Shown here: positions 9,219 through 17,377 of the stretch, in pieces | Layout: each line of letters starts with the position of its first letter | How positions within the stretch are numbered: the stretch's first letter is position 1 | Assembly: GCA_947476525.1 (NCBI GenBank) | Contig: CANJQY010000012.1 | Location: forward strand, 1 to 33,358 | DNA length: 33,358 bases | Direction: 5' to 3' | From: Oligoflexales bacterium | GTDB taxonomy: Bacteria; Bdellovibrionota_B; Oligoflexia; Oligoflexales; RGVZ01 | Notes under the pieces: generated by a model | The model's database searches: none | What the model saw: the letters and a program-made list of their open reading frames with translations, nothing else | Told to the model about the DNA's origin: nothing | Position numbers and translations under genes: made by a program

Positions 9219-9240
9219 GATACCGCTAAGATACCGCTAA
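9219..9240. repeat. Tandem GATACCGCTAA repeat in the cyclase leader
   Basis: Two perfect, abutting copies of the 11-mer GATACCGCTAA (9219-9229, 9230-9240) lie directly upstream of the cyclase ribosome site. The first eight bases recur at 9357-9364. Position and spacing (one helical turn) would suit a regulator binding site, but no regulator is known. The rest of the 272-base divergent spacer (9207-9478) shows a small palindrome, TTAGT-taacg-ACTAA, at about 9430-9445, and no other gene. Confidence 0.5.
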
Positions 9241-9478
9241 TTTACTCGAACAATTTTTGGAGCGATCGTGCTTTTATCGGAAGATGGTCCTTGATCATTA
9301 GGCATCTCAATTGGGCACTGCGCAATATTGACCCTGCTCACAAGTAATTACCGCAAGATACCGCCGTCACAAAGAACACTCCTTTCTTATCGGGAGCCTT
9401 GATGCTAGGCTAGCTCCACCCGCGCCCAATTAGTTAACGACTAACTCGGGGGGCGGAGTTGCTTTTTGGAGAGTACTA

Positions 9479-11536
9479 TTGGTCTTAAGCACACGATCTA
9501 AACAAGGTTTCTTCACGGCAGTATTAGCCGGTATCTGCATTATTTCCCTGCTGCTTTGCGGCGGAATTTATGCGTACTTATGGTCTGAGGGCGTGTTAGA
9601 AGGTGAACAAGAACAAATCCAGAAGCTGACGGCCGCCATCATCCCGGATAATTCCACGGTCCTCGACCGATCGGGTGTGAAAATTGGCGAATACTTCAGC
9701 TACTATCACATACAAATCCCAATAGAAAATATTCCTCGACCGATGATCAACGCACTTTTAGCGGTTGAAGACCGAAAGTTTTTTGAACATGCAGGGGTCA
9801 ATTGGAGTTCCATTGGAAGAGCGTTCATCGCCGTGGCGACGTCGGGCCATCTGAAGCAGGGAGGATCGACCCTGACGATGCAGCTCGTCAAAAACTATCT
9901 TTTAACCCGCGAAAAAAAAATATCGCGGAAACTTCGCGAAATCATTTTGGCCTATTACGTCGAAAAGAATTTATCTAAAGAGCGAATTCTTGAACTGTAT
10001 CTGAATACTATGTACATGGGGCACGGAGCGTACGGCGTTGGCGCTGCGTCCATGGTCTACTTCGGCAAACCACTTTCCGAGCTTTCCCTAGCGGAAATTT
10101 CTTTGCTTGCTGGACTATTTCAAGCCCCAAGTGCCTATGACCCTCACAAAAAACCTGAAACCGCCATCAAACGGCAGCAAGTGGTTTTGAATGCCATGGT
10201 TGCTGCCAATTTTGCGAGTCCTGCAGATGTAGACACCGCCAAAAAAATGCGGTTAGAATTCAAACCGTGGACTCCCGTTAATGAAACAGTGGCGCCATTT
10301 TTTATTGCCTGGATTCGCTCAGAGGTGAAGCGGTTGTTGAATGAAGATGAAATGGTGCTCAATGATCGCGGCTACAAAATTTCGACCACATTAGACCGAA
10401 AAATTCAGGAGATCGCCAACAAATCTATTCTCGACAATTCACCCCCCCTCGACCTGATCCAGACTCGCATTAATTTACATCGCAAAAAAACCTCCTTTGA
10501 ACGCATTGAATCAGCCATGTTAGCGACCGATTCCAGAACTGGCGGGATATTGGCCATGGTCGGGGGTCGTAATTTTCAACAATCGCAATTCAACCGCGCC
10601 ATTTCATCGAAAAGGTCTCCGGGCTCGTCCTTTAAGCCGGTGATCTACAGTTTGGCCTTAGAAAAAGGCATGTCGTGGGCCGATCTAGTTTACGTAAGTC
10701 CTATAGACGTCGGTGGATTTCACCCGAAAAACCATGAAGGCGATGATATGACCGAAGTCACCCTAGTCAAAGCTCTGGCAAAATCCATGAATACACCTGT
10801 GATCAGCCTCGCTCAAAAATTTGGAATAAAAACAGTTATAGATCGAGCCGAGCTGCTTGGCGTGAAATCGCCGATGAATGCTGAGACAGGCATTGCCATT
10901 GGAGGTTTCAGTGCGAGCATGATGGATGTCGACTCCATCTACAGAACCATCGCCAATGAAGGCGTTCAAAGAGATGCCTTCGCCATCACTAAAATCGAGG
11001 ATCGCGACGGCAAGGTGCTATATCAATTTGACCCCGCCACGGCTCCGCAGGTGCAGGTTTTTAAGGCTGAAATTGCCACACTTCTTCGGTCGGGGTTACA
11101 AGCCGTGTTGACCAACGGCACAGGCTTGGCCGCAAGCCAGTTTGCTCCGTATGCTGCAGGGAAAACCGGGACCTCTGACGGCTCACGAGATAATTGGTTT
11201 GCAGGATTTACAAAAGAATTCGCGATAACCGCCTGGGTAGGAGGTGACGGCAATTCATCACTTGGCGACGGGGCAACAGGGGCCTCTTTAGCCCTTCCCA
11301 TTTGGTCGCAGTTTCTTGCGGAGTCGATGGCCGCAGGATTTCCTGCCACACCTTGGACGACGCCCGACTCCCTCGTATCCGTGACCATCGACCCAGACTT
11401 CGGTAGTCCTGCAGACGTAGGAATTCCTGTCCTGTTTTTAAAGGATAAAATTCCAAAAAAATCTCAGGCCACGGAAGATATTAGAACCATTAAAAGTGGT
11501 AACGGCAGTTACCGGGAGCTAAAACTTGGCGAATAA
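9479..11536 (+). CDS. Bifunctional penicillin-binding protein, PBP1A type
   Basis: The 685-residue class A PBP has one N-terminal membrane helix (about 11-34), a GT51 domain and a transpeptidase domain. In GT51 the catalytic Glu97 lies in VEDRKFFEHAG, and GGSTLTMQLVKN (about 128-139) and ILELYLNTMYMGHGAYG follow. The transpeptidase shows SSFK with nucleophile Ser383 in SPGSSFKP, SMN at 436-438, and KTGT at 562-565 in GKTGTSDGSRDNWFAGF. It polymerises and cross-links peptidoglycan on the periplasmic face. TTG is used as start, five bases after GGAGAG. The 3' end overlaps the next gene by 11 bases, so the two products are probably made together. An OB-like insertion as in E. coli PBP1A is not obvious. 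Confidence 0.94.
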   Translation: MVLSTRSKQGFFTAVLAGICIISLLLCGGIYAYLWSEGVLEGEQEQIQKLTAAIIPDNSTVLDRSGVKIGEYFSYYHIQIPIENIPRPMINALLAVEDRKFFEHAGVNWSSIGRAFIAVATSGHLKQGGSTLTMQLVKNYLLTREKKISRKLREIILAYYVEKNLSKERILELYLNTMYMGHGAYGVGAASMVYFGKPLSELSLAEISLLAGLFQAPSAYDPHKKPETAIKRQQVVLNAMVAANFASPADVDTAKKMRLEFKPWTPVNETVAPFFIAWIRSEVKRLLNEDEMVLNDRGYKISTTLDRKIQEIANKSILDNSPPLDLIQTRINLHRKKTSFERIESAMLATDSRTGGILAMVGGRNFQQSQFNRAISSKRSPGSSFKPVIYSLALEKGMSWADLVYVSPIDVGGFHPKNHEGDDMTEVTLVKALAKSMNTPVISLAQKFGIKTVIDRAELLGVKSPMNAETGIAIGGFSASMMDVDSIYRTIANEGVQRDAFAITKIEDRDGKVLYQFDPATAPQVQVFKAEIATLLRSGLQAVLTNGTGLAASQFAPYAAGKTGTSDGSRDNWFAGFTKEFAITAWVGGDGNSSLGDGATGASLALPIWSQFLAESMAAGFPATPWTTPDSLVSVTIDPDFGSPADVGIPVLFLKDKIPKKSQATEDIRTIKSGNGSYRELKLGE

Positions 11537-12962
11537 TTCCCGCGGCCCCTCGGCAATGAACGCCGCACGCAACAACTCCCGACCTGTAAATTTGGTGCCG
11601 TTGTATTCGGTAATCTTCTCAATTCTCTTTGCTGCATGCTCGTTCATTGGAGTCAATCGCCAGGTGGAGGTTGTGCTCGCCACGAGCGAAATCGTACGTG
11701 TGGACCTCACTCCCAGGCACTACCGAGCCTTGGAGCACTGCCAAATGGCTGTTGCCAGCATTCCGCACAGCCTTTTTGCATCCCTCGCACCATTAACCCC
11801 AGCACAGCGTGCACTGCTGAAATGGCCTGCCCAATTGGCCACTGTCACCGCTCATGATTGTAATTCGTTTCAAAAACGCGGCGAAATATTAGATGATTTT
11901 GATGGCCTCTTTTCCTCAAAATCTCCACGTATCGGTATCATCTTACCCCCGGCCTCAGAGAATAAAGCTGCCCTCGATTTAATTATCGCTCAAATGCGCA
12001 AAGATCTGCTGGCTGAAGGCTTTCACTCAAAGGACACGTTAATTATTCGCCGCATAGAAAAAAACAAAACGGATGCCTTAAAAGCCGCAGCAGAACTTGT
12101 TCACATGGACCGCGTCTCACTTCTAATCGGCGGCCTTCATCCCTCACACGCCGCGGCCATTGTCCAAATTGCAGATCAGTCGCAAACCCCAGCCTTAATC
12201 ATCAGCGCCAACGCCCCACTTGGACGTACCAAGCAAACTATGCGAGTTTATCCACCGCTAAAACGGCTGGCCATCCGGTTAACTACAGCACTGCAAGAAA
12301 AGGACGTCCATGACGTCGTCGTTGTTTATCCAAATAATAGCAATTTAGAGCTTTTCAACCTTATGAAACAGCTAAACGGTGCAGGCCTCCGCTACTCACA
12401 AGCCAGCTACAATTCATCAGATGCGGCATCAATACTTGCAGCCATAAAAAGCCAGACGGCCAAAATTGCGGCTGCCCAGGGACGACCTGCTGTATTGATT
12501 TTTGATAATTTTAGAATGGTTCGGCACATCGTAAATATCGCAACCACCGCTCTACCCACGTCGAATATTTTGTTTGCGGGAAATCAGCAATGGCGCTCGC
12601 CGGCCTTGGTCATGCCTCGAGACGAAGCTTTGCAAGGGGCCATTTTTGTAGATTTTATCGGCAGCTATCGCAATCTACCAGATACTTTGGAGACCCCAAT
12701 ATCCGATAACGACTATTTTACAACTGCCGAGGCTGCTAGCCGGTTAGACTACCAAATTATCGGGCATCGATTAGGAAGTTTAGCTGCGGAGGCTGCCCAC
12801 TGGGGAACCAATCGCCACGAAATAGCGAACCGAATTCAAGGCTTCAAAAACAAATGGGACCTTTATTTCCCCAGCTCAGAACTGGCCTTCGACAGCCAGA
12901 GGGAAAGTAGTTGGCCAGTATTTCTCTTTGGCGTAACAGATAACACAATAAAGGAACTTTAA
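11526..12962 (+). CDS. Periplasmic-binding-fold candidate lipoprotein, possible PBP1A activator
   Basis: The 478-residue protein begins at TTG with GGAG eight bases upstream; an internal ATG at 11556 is the alternative. A hydrophobic segment (about 22-37) ends in LFAAC with Cys38, which could be a lax lipobox. Residues about 130-470 follow the type I periplasmic-binding-protein pattern: an initial strand RIGIILPP, then VSLLIGGLHPSHAAAIVQIAD, TPALIISANAP, DVVVVYPNNSNLELF, VLIFDN and NILFAGNQQW. LpoA (LppC), the outer-membrane activator of PBP1A, has this same fold in its C-terminal half. The 11-base overlap with a PBP1A gene makes an activator role reasonable, but this is inference. An unrelated amino-acid or branched-chain substrate-binding protein is the alternative. 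Confidence 0.72.
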   Translation: MANNSRGPSAMNAARNNSRPVNLVPLYSVIFSILFAACSFIGVNRQVEVVLATSEIVRVDLTPRHYRALEHCQMAVASIPHSLFASLAPLTPAQRALLKWPAQLATVTAHDCNSFQKRGEILDDFDGLFSSKSPRIGIILPPASENKAALDLIIAQMRKDLLAEGFHSKDTLIIRRIEKNKTDALKAAAELVHMDRVSLLIGGLHPSHAAAIVQIADQSQTPALIISANAPLGRTKQTMRVYPPLKRLAIRLTTALQEKDVHDVVVVYPNNSNLELFNLMKQLNGAGLRYSQASYNSSDAASILAAIKSQTAKIAAAQGRPAVLIFDNFRMVRHIVNIATTALPTSNILFAGNQQWRSPALVMPRDEALQGAIFVDFIGSYRNLPDTLETPISDNDYFTTAEAASRLDYQIIGHRLGSLAAEAAHWGTNRHEIANRIQGFKNKWDLYFPSSELAFDSQRESSWPVFLFGVTDNTIKEL

Positions 12963-13019
12963 TATGCGAAGTCTTTTATCATGAGCCAATTGAGGCCTCG
13001 TCTCGTTACAATCTATAAT

Positions 13020-13511
13020 CTATGGCCTTTCCTCTTCAAACTCACCTAGCTTACGGTTTTTTAGAACATTGTCCCAGTTAAAGATTCGGCCGTTCATCGC
13101 AATATATACGCCCGGTGGGAGGGCTTGGACAAACCCAACGGCGCACCCCAAATTGAATAGGCCATCAGAACTCCCGAATTTGAATGGGATCATCGCACCG
13201 GTTAAGATGATTACTTTATTTATTTTTGCATGACCCAGAACTGTGGCCGTCTCGACCATTGTATCCGTACCGTGAGTAATGACGATCCGGTCTTCAGCAC
13301 ACCGAGCACAATTATCGCGAATCGTAAATCTATCAAGTTCAGTCATATCGAGGCTGTCGACCATCATTAATGTGGTTGACGTGAATTCAACTTTGCAGCG
13401 GCCGAGCTTTAAAATCTCATTGATGTGAGTATCTTTGAAGAACAGCTTGCCGTCTATCTCGTTATATTCTTTATCGAATGTGCCGCCAGTTACAAAAATT
13501 CGAATGGCCAT
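13020..13511 (-). CDS. Single-domain asparaginase-like protein
   Basis: At 163 residues this equals only the N-terminal catalytic domain of type I/II L-asparaginases, which are usually about 330 residues. It carries the threonine motif FVTGGTFDKEY (Thr11), the HGTDTM motif (80-85) and the following segment VIILTGAMIPF. These match the two catalytic triads of the family, apart from parts supplied by the second domain. No frameshifted second half is found downstream, so this is probably a genuine short family of asparaginase-domain proteins and not a truncation. Whether it hydrolyses asparagine is unknown. ATG is preceded by GAGG. It converges with the PBP-fold gene, and hppA lies 198 bases upstream. 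Confidence 0.82.
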   Translation of the reverse strand: MAIRIFVTGGTFDKEYNEIDGKLFFKDTHINEILKLGRCKVEFTSTTLMMVDSLDMTELDRFTIRDNCARCAEDRIVITHGTDTMVETATVLGHAKINKVIILTGAMIPFKFGSSDGLFNLGCAVGFVQALPPGVYIAMNGRIFNWDNVLKNRKLGEFEEERP

Positions 13512-13560
13512 ACCAAAACCTCAATTTCAAAAAAAAACAAGAGGTGCGTGTACTAAGCAA

Positions 13561-13580
13561 ATTTACCAGGAGTAAACTCC
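13561..13580 (-). repeat. 20-base inverted-orientation copy A
   Basis: On the minus strand this reads GGAGTTTACTCCTGGTAAAT, identical over all 20 bases to 17216-17235 on the plus strand. The unit holds two overlapping inverted repeats (GGAGT-TT-ACTCC and TTTAC-TCCTG-GTAAA). It lies in the 198-base spacer between hppA and the asparaginase-like gene, where no gene is supported. Confidence 0.6.
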
Positions 13581-13680
13581 ACTTGTCCAGCTCCTCTCGC
13601 CTTGATTCAGAGAACGCCGAACAGGCTCCTCTCAGCACACGCCCCTCACCAGACCAAATGCCTTGATAACAGAACGACTC

Positions 13681-13707
13681 CCGAGGAATCGAACCACCTT
13701 CCCTCGG
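13681..13707 (-). terminator. Hairpin directly after hppA stop codon
   Basis: CCGAGG at 13681-13686 pairs with CCTCGG at 13702-13707; two further A:T pairs follow across a one-base bulge. It begins three bases after the hppA stop. No U-run follows, so it may be a 3'-end stabiliser or a rho-type stop and not a classical intrinsic terminator. Confidence 0.4.
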
Positions 13708-13709
13708 CC

Positions 13710-15860
13710 CTACATTCCTAAAGCAGATAGCAGCCAATTGTGCGCCGATTGAAAGAACGGCACAAATACCAGACTAATAATCGCCATCAGTTTCATAAGG
13801 ATGTTAAGTGATGGCCCGGAGGTGTCCTTGAACGGATCTCCCACCATGTCCCCGACAACCGCAGCCTTATGCTTATCGGTCCCTTTGCCTTCATGCTTCT
13901 CAATATACTTCTTTGCATTATCCCAGCCACCACCAGAATTTGAGGTCGATAGCGCCATGACCAAACCAGAAATCATAGATCCCGCAAGCACACCGGCCAA
14001 CGCTTCCACACCGAAAATAACCCCAACAAACAAAGGCGAGAAAATAACTAGGACTGCAGGTGCGACCATCTCTCTAAGTGCAGAGTTCGTCGAGATCGCA
14101 ACGCAGGCTCGGTAATCTGGACGGCCCGTACCTTCAAGGAGCCCTGGAATTTCGCGAAACTGACGACGAACCTCGTGAATCATCCCTTCAGCAGCACGTC
14201 CAACAGCAAGCATTGTTTGAGCGGTAAACAAAAACGGCAACACACCGCCGATAAATAGGCCGGAAAATACGACTGGGCTAAGCATGTTAAGAGCTTCAAA
14301 ATGTGCTCTAGTTAAGAAAGCAGCAAATAAAGCCAAGGCGGTTAACACGGCCGAGCCAATGGCAAATCCTTTACCGATTGCAGCCGTTGTATTACCGGCA
14401 GCGTCCAATAAATCTGTACGATCACGTACCTCTTTGCCCATATGACACATCTCTGCGATACCGCCAGCATTATCTGACACAGGACCGTACGCATCGATGG
14501 TCAATCCAGTCGCGATTGTGGAAATCATTCCGATGGCAGAAAGTGCGATTCCGTACATTCCTGCCATAGTCCACGATGCGTAAACAGTTATTCCAACCGC
14601 AATAACCGGAATAACGGCAGACTCATAGCCTAAAGACAATCCGTAGATGATGTTGATCGCTGGACCCTTATCCGAGGCGGCAGCCAAGCGACGAACATGC
14701 TTAAATCCGTGGGACGTATAGACCTCCGTCACAGCACCAATAACCATACCTGCCCAAAGACCCGCTAACACAGAATACAGAACCTTATCTGGGGTAATTT
14801 CCATGCCGCCAATCGTAAAGTTCTCGATCATCACGGCCTTCGTTACGAAGTACAAGGCAATGGACATGAGAATCGTTGAAATAATTAATTGACCTCGAAG
14901 CGTGGGCTCAACTTGCGTTGCGTCCGGCTTTAAACGGGCAAAAAGTGCCGTGATCAAGCAAACAGGAATTCCAACTGCACTAATTAATAGAGGATATAAA
15001 AGAGCACCCATGTTCTGAGCCAGGTACGCTGACGTGCCCCCAATCACTAGGGCCGCACAGGTTGCTTCAGCACAAGATCCAAACAAGTCGGCACCCATTC
15101 CTGCGATGTCGCCAACGTTGTCCCCAACGTTATCGGCGATCACGGCTGGATTGCGTGGGTCATCTTCAGGAATACCGGCCTCAATTTTACCAACAAGGTC
15201 TGCACCAACATCTGCTGCTTTGGTGTAGATACCACCGCCAACGCGGCCAAACAAAGCCACGGTGGAACCCCCAAGTCCAAACCCGGCGACTAGTTCCATG
15301 ATGTTGTGTTTTTCAATTCCGTGGGCTGACAGCAAGCTATCGAAAATCAGAACCACCAGTAGCATCCCCAAAACAGCAAGGCCGGTCAATCCAAACCCCA
15401 TCACGGAGCCAGACTGAAAGGCCACGCGGAAGGCTTCAGTAATACTTCGGCTCGCAGCCACCGCGGTTCGTACATTGCCTATAGTAGCAATTCTCATTCC
15501 CATGAACGCACACACACTCGATATAATAGCTCCGATCACAAAAGCAAGGGCCGTATATACCCCTTCATTTACGGCTGCTGTATCTGGATTATCCAAAGCA
15601 AACCCGATAACCACTGCGAAGCAGGCGACGAACATAGCCACGTACTTATACTCTTCAGACAAAAACGCCATCGCCCCCTCGGAGATGGCCCCCGAAATTT
15701 CGCGCAGTCGAGCTAGCGTCTGCTCAGACCCACCGACTGTTTCGACTGTCAGCTTCAAAGAACTAACTTTATATGCGAAGTATGCTGCGACGGCCAAAGC
15801 CAAAATCGCACATCCCGCAATCACCCCAACCACACCACCACTACCAACAACAGATTCCAC
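13710..15860 (-). CDS. hppA: Membrane-bound pyrophosphatase, K+-dependent type
   Basis: This integral membrane protein of about 16 helices couples pyrophosphate hydrolysis to H+ or Na+ export. The substrate site is seen in [15 protein letters not shown] (208-222), [23 protein letters not shown], and the C-terminal [12 protein letters not shown] and [16 protein letters not shown] motifs. The K+-dependence determinant after GNTT (about 489-492) is Ala-Ala, not the Lys of K+-independent enzymes, which predicts K+ stimulation; the pumped ion is not decided by this. I prefer GTG at 15860 as start, because AGGAGG sits five bases upstream of it but only two bases upstream of the in-frame TTG at 15863. 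The length, 716 residues, is typical. The gene is apparently monocistronic. Confidence 0.96.
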   Translation of the reverse strand: MESVVGSGGVVGVIAGCAILALAVAAYFAYKVSSLKLTVETVGGSEQTLARLREISGAISEGAMAFLSEEYKYVAMFVACFAVVIGFALDNPDTAAVNEGVYTALAFVIGAIISSVCAFMGMRIATIGNVRTAVAASRSITEAFRVAFQSGSVMGFGLTGLAVLGMLLVVLIFDSLLSAHGIEKHNIMELVAGFGLGGSTVALFGRVGGGIYTKAADVGADLVGKIEAGIPEDDPRNPAVIADNVGDNVGDIAGMGADLFGSCAEATCAALVIGGTSAYLAQNMGALLYPLLISAVGIPVCLITALFARLKPDATQVEPTLRGQLIISTILMSIALYFVTKAVMIENFTIGGMEITPDKVLYSVLAGLWAGMVIGAVTEVYTSHGFKHVRRLAAASDKGPAINIIYGLSLGYESAVIPVIAVGITVYASWTMAGMYGIALSAIGMISTIATGLTIDAYGPVSDNAGGIAEMCHMGKEVRDRTDLLDAAGNTTAAIGKGFAIGSAVLTALALFAAFLTRAHFEALNMLSPVVFSGLFIGGVLPFLFTAQTMLAVGRAAEGMIHEVRRQFREIPGLLEGTGRPDYRACVAISTNSALREMVAPAVLVIFSPLFVGVIFGVEALAGVLAGSMISGLVMALSTSNSGGGWDNAKKYIEKHEGKGTDKHKAAVVGDMVGDPFKDTSGPSLNILMKLMAIISLVFVPFFQSAHNWLLSALGM

Positions 15861-16056
15861 CAAAACCTCCTGAAAACGAGTTCGTTAAAGCATTCATATT
15901 TAAATAGAAACAAGCTTCCATTTATGCCCATAAAACTCGTTCCTTTCAACAGGTTTAGATCCACTTTCCTCTAAAAAATGGAATCACTTTTACAAGTGAA
16001 TAAAAAAAAGACATGGGTGGCACCCAAAGGCATAAAAAAGTTACAAAAAAAAGCAC

Positions 16057-16093
16057 AAAAAAAGTCCTGCCGAGGCAAAACCTTGACAGGACT
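16057..16093 (-). terminator. Intrinsic terminator of the H1-like gene
   Basis: AGTCCTG (minus-strand 5' arm, bases 16093-16087) pairs with CAGGACT (16069-16063). Seven T follow on the minus strand (16063-16057). A second imperfect hairpin with GGAC/GTCC arms lies between this and the stop codon, at about 16104-16124. Confidence 0.75.
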
Positions 16094-16132
16094 CGATTTC
16101 AAAGGACCTCCTAAAAAGGAAGTCCCACCGAA

Positions 16133-16381
16133 TTACTTCTTCTTAGCAGCTTTTTTGGTTGCTTTTTTAGCAACTTTTTTCGTTGCTTTTTTAGCAACTT
16201 TTTTCGTGGCTTTTTTGGTGGCTTTTTTAGCAACTTTTTTAGTTGCTTTCTTAGCTACTTTTTTCGTCGCCTTCTTGGCTACTTTTTTCGTCGCTTTTTT
16301 AGCAACTTTTTTTGTGGCCTTCTTAGTTGCCTTTTTGCGAGTTGCTTTTGCCACTGGGGCTCCGTGTTCTACATTATCCAT
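16133..16381 (-). CDS. Histone H1-like lysine/alanine-rich DNA-binding protein
   Basis: The 82-residue protein has a short N-terminal stretch (MDNVEHGAPVAKATR) and then about 65 residues built from repeats of KKATKKVA with KKAT insertions, ending AAKKK. Such sequences match the C-terminal tail of eukaryotic H1 and bacterial H1-like proteins (Hc1/AlgP types), which bind and condense DNA without sequence specificity. The DNA is likewise a set of near-identical 24-base units, so copy number may vary between strains. AGGAGG precedes ATG. It has its own terminator. A pentanucleotide repeat and a small palindrome lie in its leader. Confidence 0.85.
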   Translation of the reverse strand: MDNVEHGAPVAKATRKKATKKATKKVAKKATKKVAKKATKKVAKKATKKVAKKATKKATKKVAKKATKKVAKKATKKAAKKK

Positions 16382-16412
16382 TTTACAATCCTCCTAAAAA
16401 TTTGTTCTTCAA

Positions 16413-16435
16413 TTCGCTTCGCTTCGCTTCGCTTC
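16413..16435. repeat. TTCGC pentanucleotide repeat in the H1-like leader
   Basis: Four perfect TTCGC units plus TTC lie 32 bases upstream of the H1-like start codon. Next to it, TACTC-TCAC-GAGTA (16449-16462) forms a small palindrome. A TATAGT at about 16482-16487 (minus strand) could be a -10 element, without a good -35. Confidence 0.5.
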
Positions 16436-16439
16436 AGAT

Positions 16440-16876
16440 CCCGATGCCGTACTCTCACGAGTAGGGATTTATTTCTTCACTATAAAAGTGTCTAAAAAAA
16501 TAATAACACAACACACGGTAAAAATCCAAGCCTTCTCAGCAATTATTTTTTTTTTTTTTGAAAATGACTCCAGACGAATCCAAGATTTGGATTTCAATTA
16601 TCGATGAGGCCTCTTCTCGTTTCCTTGACCGGGCAAAGAATTGTTCCGCACGATAAGGCGCCAAGCATTTTTAATTTTCGTAGAAGCGTTGCGCGCCAAC
16701 GATTTCAGGCATTTTTGGTAAATTGAAAAATGTCCAACTCGCCAGCTGGTTAAAGATTTCCTTACTTGTGAAGAGAAGCTCGCCGAACTAGTGATGGGTA
16801 AACAGACGAGGCACTCGATGCCAAAATGGGATCAAAAAACTTTACCCCACAGTGAGGCTAGTAAGAATCTGGGCAG
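16440..16876. other. Non-coding or decayed stretch
   Basis: No intact gene is seen between the H1-like leader and the response-regulator pseudogene. A T-rich tract occurs at about 16544-16559. From 16722 to 16880 (plus) one frame stays open for 52 codons (TRQLVKDFLTCEEKLAELV and onward) and ends in TGA overlapping the pseudogene ATG by four bases. That junction is typical of an operon, so this may be the 3' remnant of a lost upstream partner gene. No domain is recognised in it. Confidence 0.4.
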
Positions 16877-17304
16877 ATGAAAACTAAGACGATTGGAACT
16901 TTGCTGGCGATTGACGACGAAGAGGGCCTTTGAGAATGCACATGTTCGGTCTCAGAAGTCTTGGGGCTCAATGCGTTGATGGCAGAAGACGGGGAGGACA
17001 CCCAAGGAATCCTTTCGACTCAAACACCAGGCATTCTCGTATCAGAGATGAACATGCCGCGCATGGACGGCTCGACACTCCTCAGCGAAATTCGGAAGAC
17101 CTGGAGCCACCCGCTCATTTTATTCATTCCGGCATTCACTTCGAACAGGTACACATTAAAAGCGCCAAGCCTCGGCGCATACGACTACCTTGATTCAGGG
17201 AGGATCTGGACACGCGGAGTTTACTCCTGGTAAATGAGCATCGTCCAGCGACGAGCAACGCACAGTCAGGGAACACCGCTCTATATAATGTGGTCATGTC
17301 ATAA
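16877..17304 (+). pseudogene. Degraded receiver-domain response regulator
   Basis: Reading from ATG 16877 gives LLAIDDEEGL, the acidic start of a receiver domain, and then an in-frame TGA (16931-16933) where Arg (CGA) would be expected. The same frame continues with ALMAEDGEDTQG, ILVSEMNMPRMDGSTLLSEI, LILFIPAF and LGAYDYLDS, covering most of a receiver. The phosphoacceptor position reads Glu (SEMNMP) instead of Asp. At about 17195-17200 the frame shifts: the expected Lys-Pro is lost and the next frame reads EDLDTRSLLLVN through to TAA 17302-17304. A stop, a shift and loss of the phospho-Asp together argue for a dead gene. The 3' part contains copy B of the 20-base repeat. Confidence 0.75.
17216..17235 (+). 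repeat. 20-base inverted-orientation copy B
   Basis: GGAGTTTACTCCTGGTAAAT, a perfect match to the minus strand of 13561-13580, 3.6 kb away. Here it encodes SLLLVN in the shifted end of the receiver pseudogene. The same reading (LDKWSLLLVN) is possible at the other copy, so shared descent from a regulator gene is conceivable. Confidence 0.6.
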
Positions 17305-17323
17305 ACTAGCAGGCCACAATATT

Positions 17324-17357
17324 AAAGGGGCACTTACCCTGAGGAAGTGCCCCCTTA
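17324..17357. terminator. Bidirectional hairpin terminator
   Basis: GGGGCACTT (17327-17335) pairs perfectly with AAGTGCCCC (17345-17353) around a nine-base loop. T-rich sequence follows on both strands. It sits 20 bases beyond the stop of the SMC-like gene (minus) and 20 bases after the receiver pseudogene (plus). Confidence 0.8.
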
Positions 17358-17377
17358 TCTATAGAGAGAACATGAAT

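Noticed and set aside
13640-13707. Possible tRNA 3' half on the minus strand (GGTTCGATTCC)
   Set aside because: The T-arm stem does not pair, there is no anticodon arm or acceptor partner upstream, and the sequence is better explained by the CCGAGG/CCTCGG hairpin after hppA.
15978-16397. Plus-strand frame rich in Phe-Leu-Ala-Val-Ala opposite the H1-like gene
   Set aside because: It is the complement of the Lys-Ala repeats; the minus frame has AGGAGG, a terminator and a known protein type.
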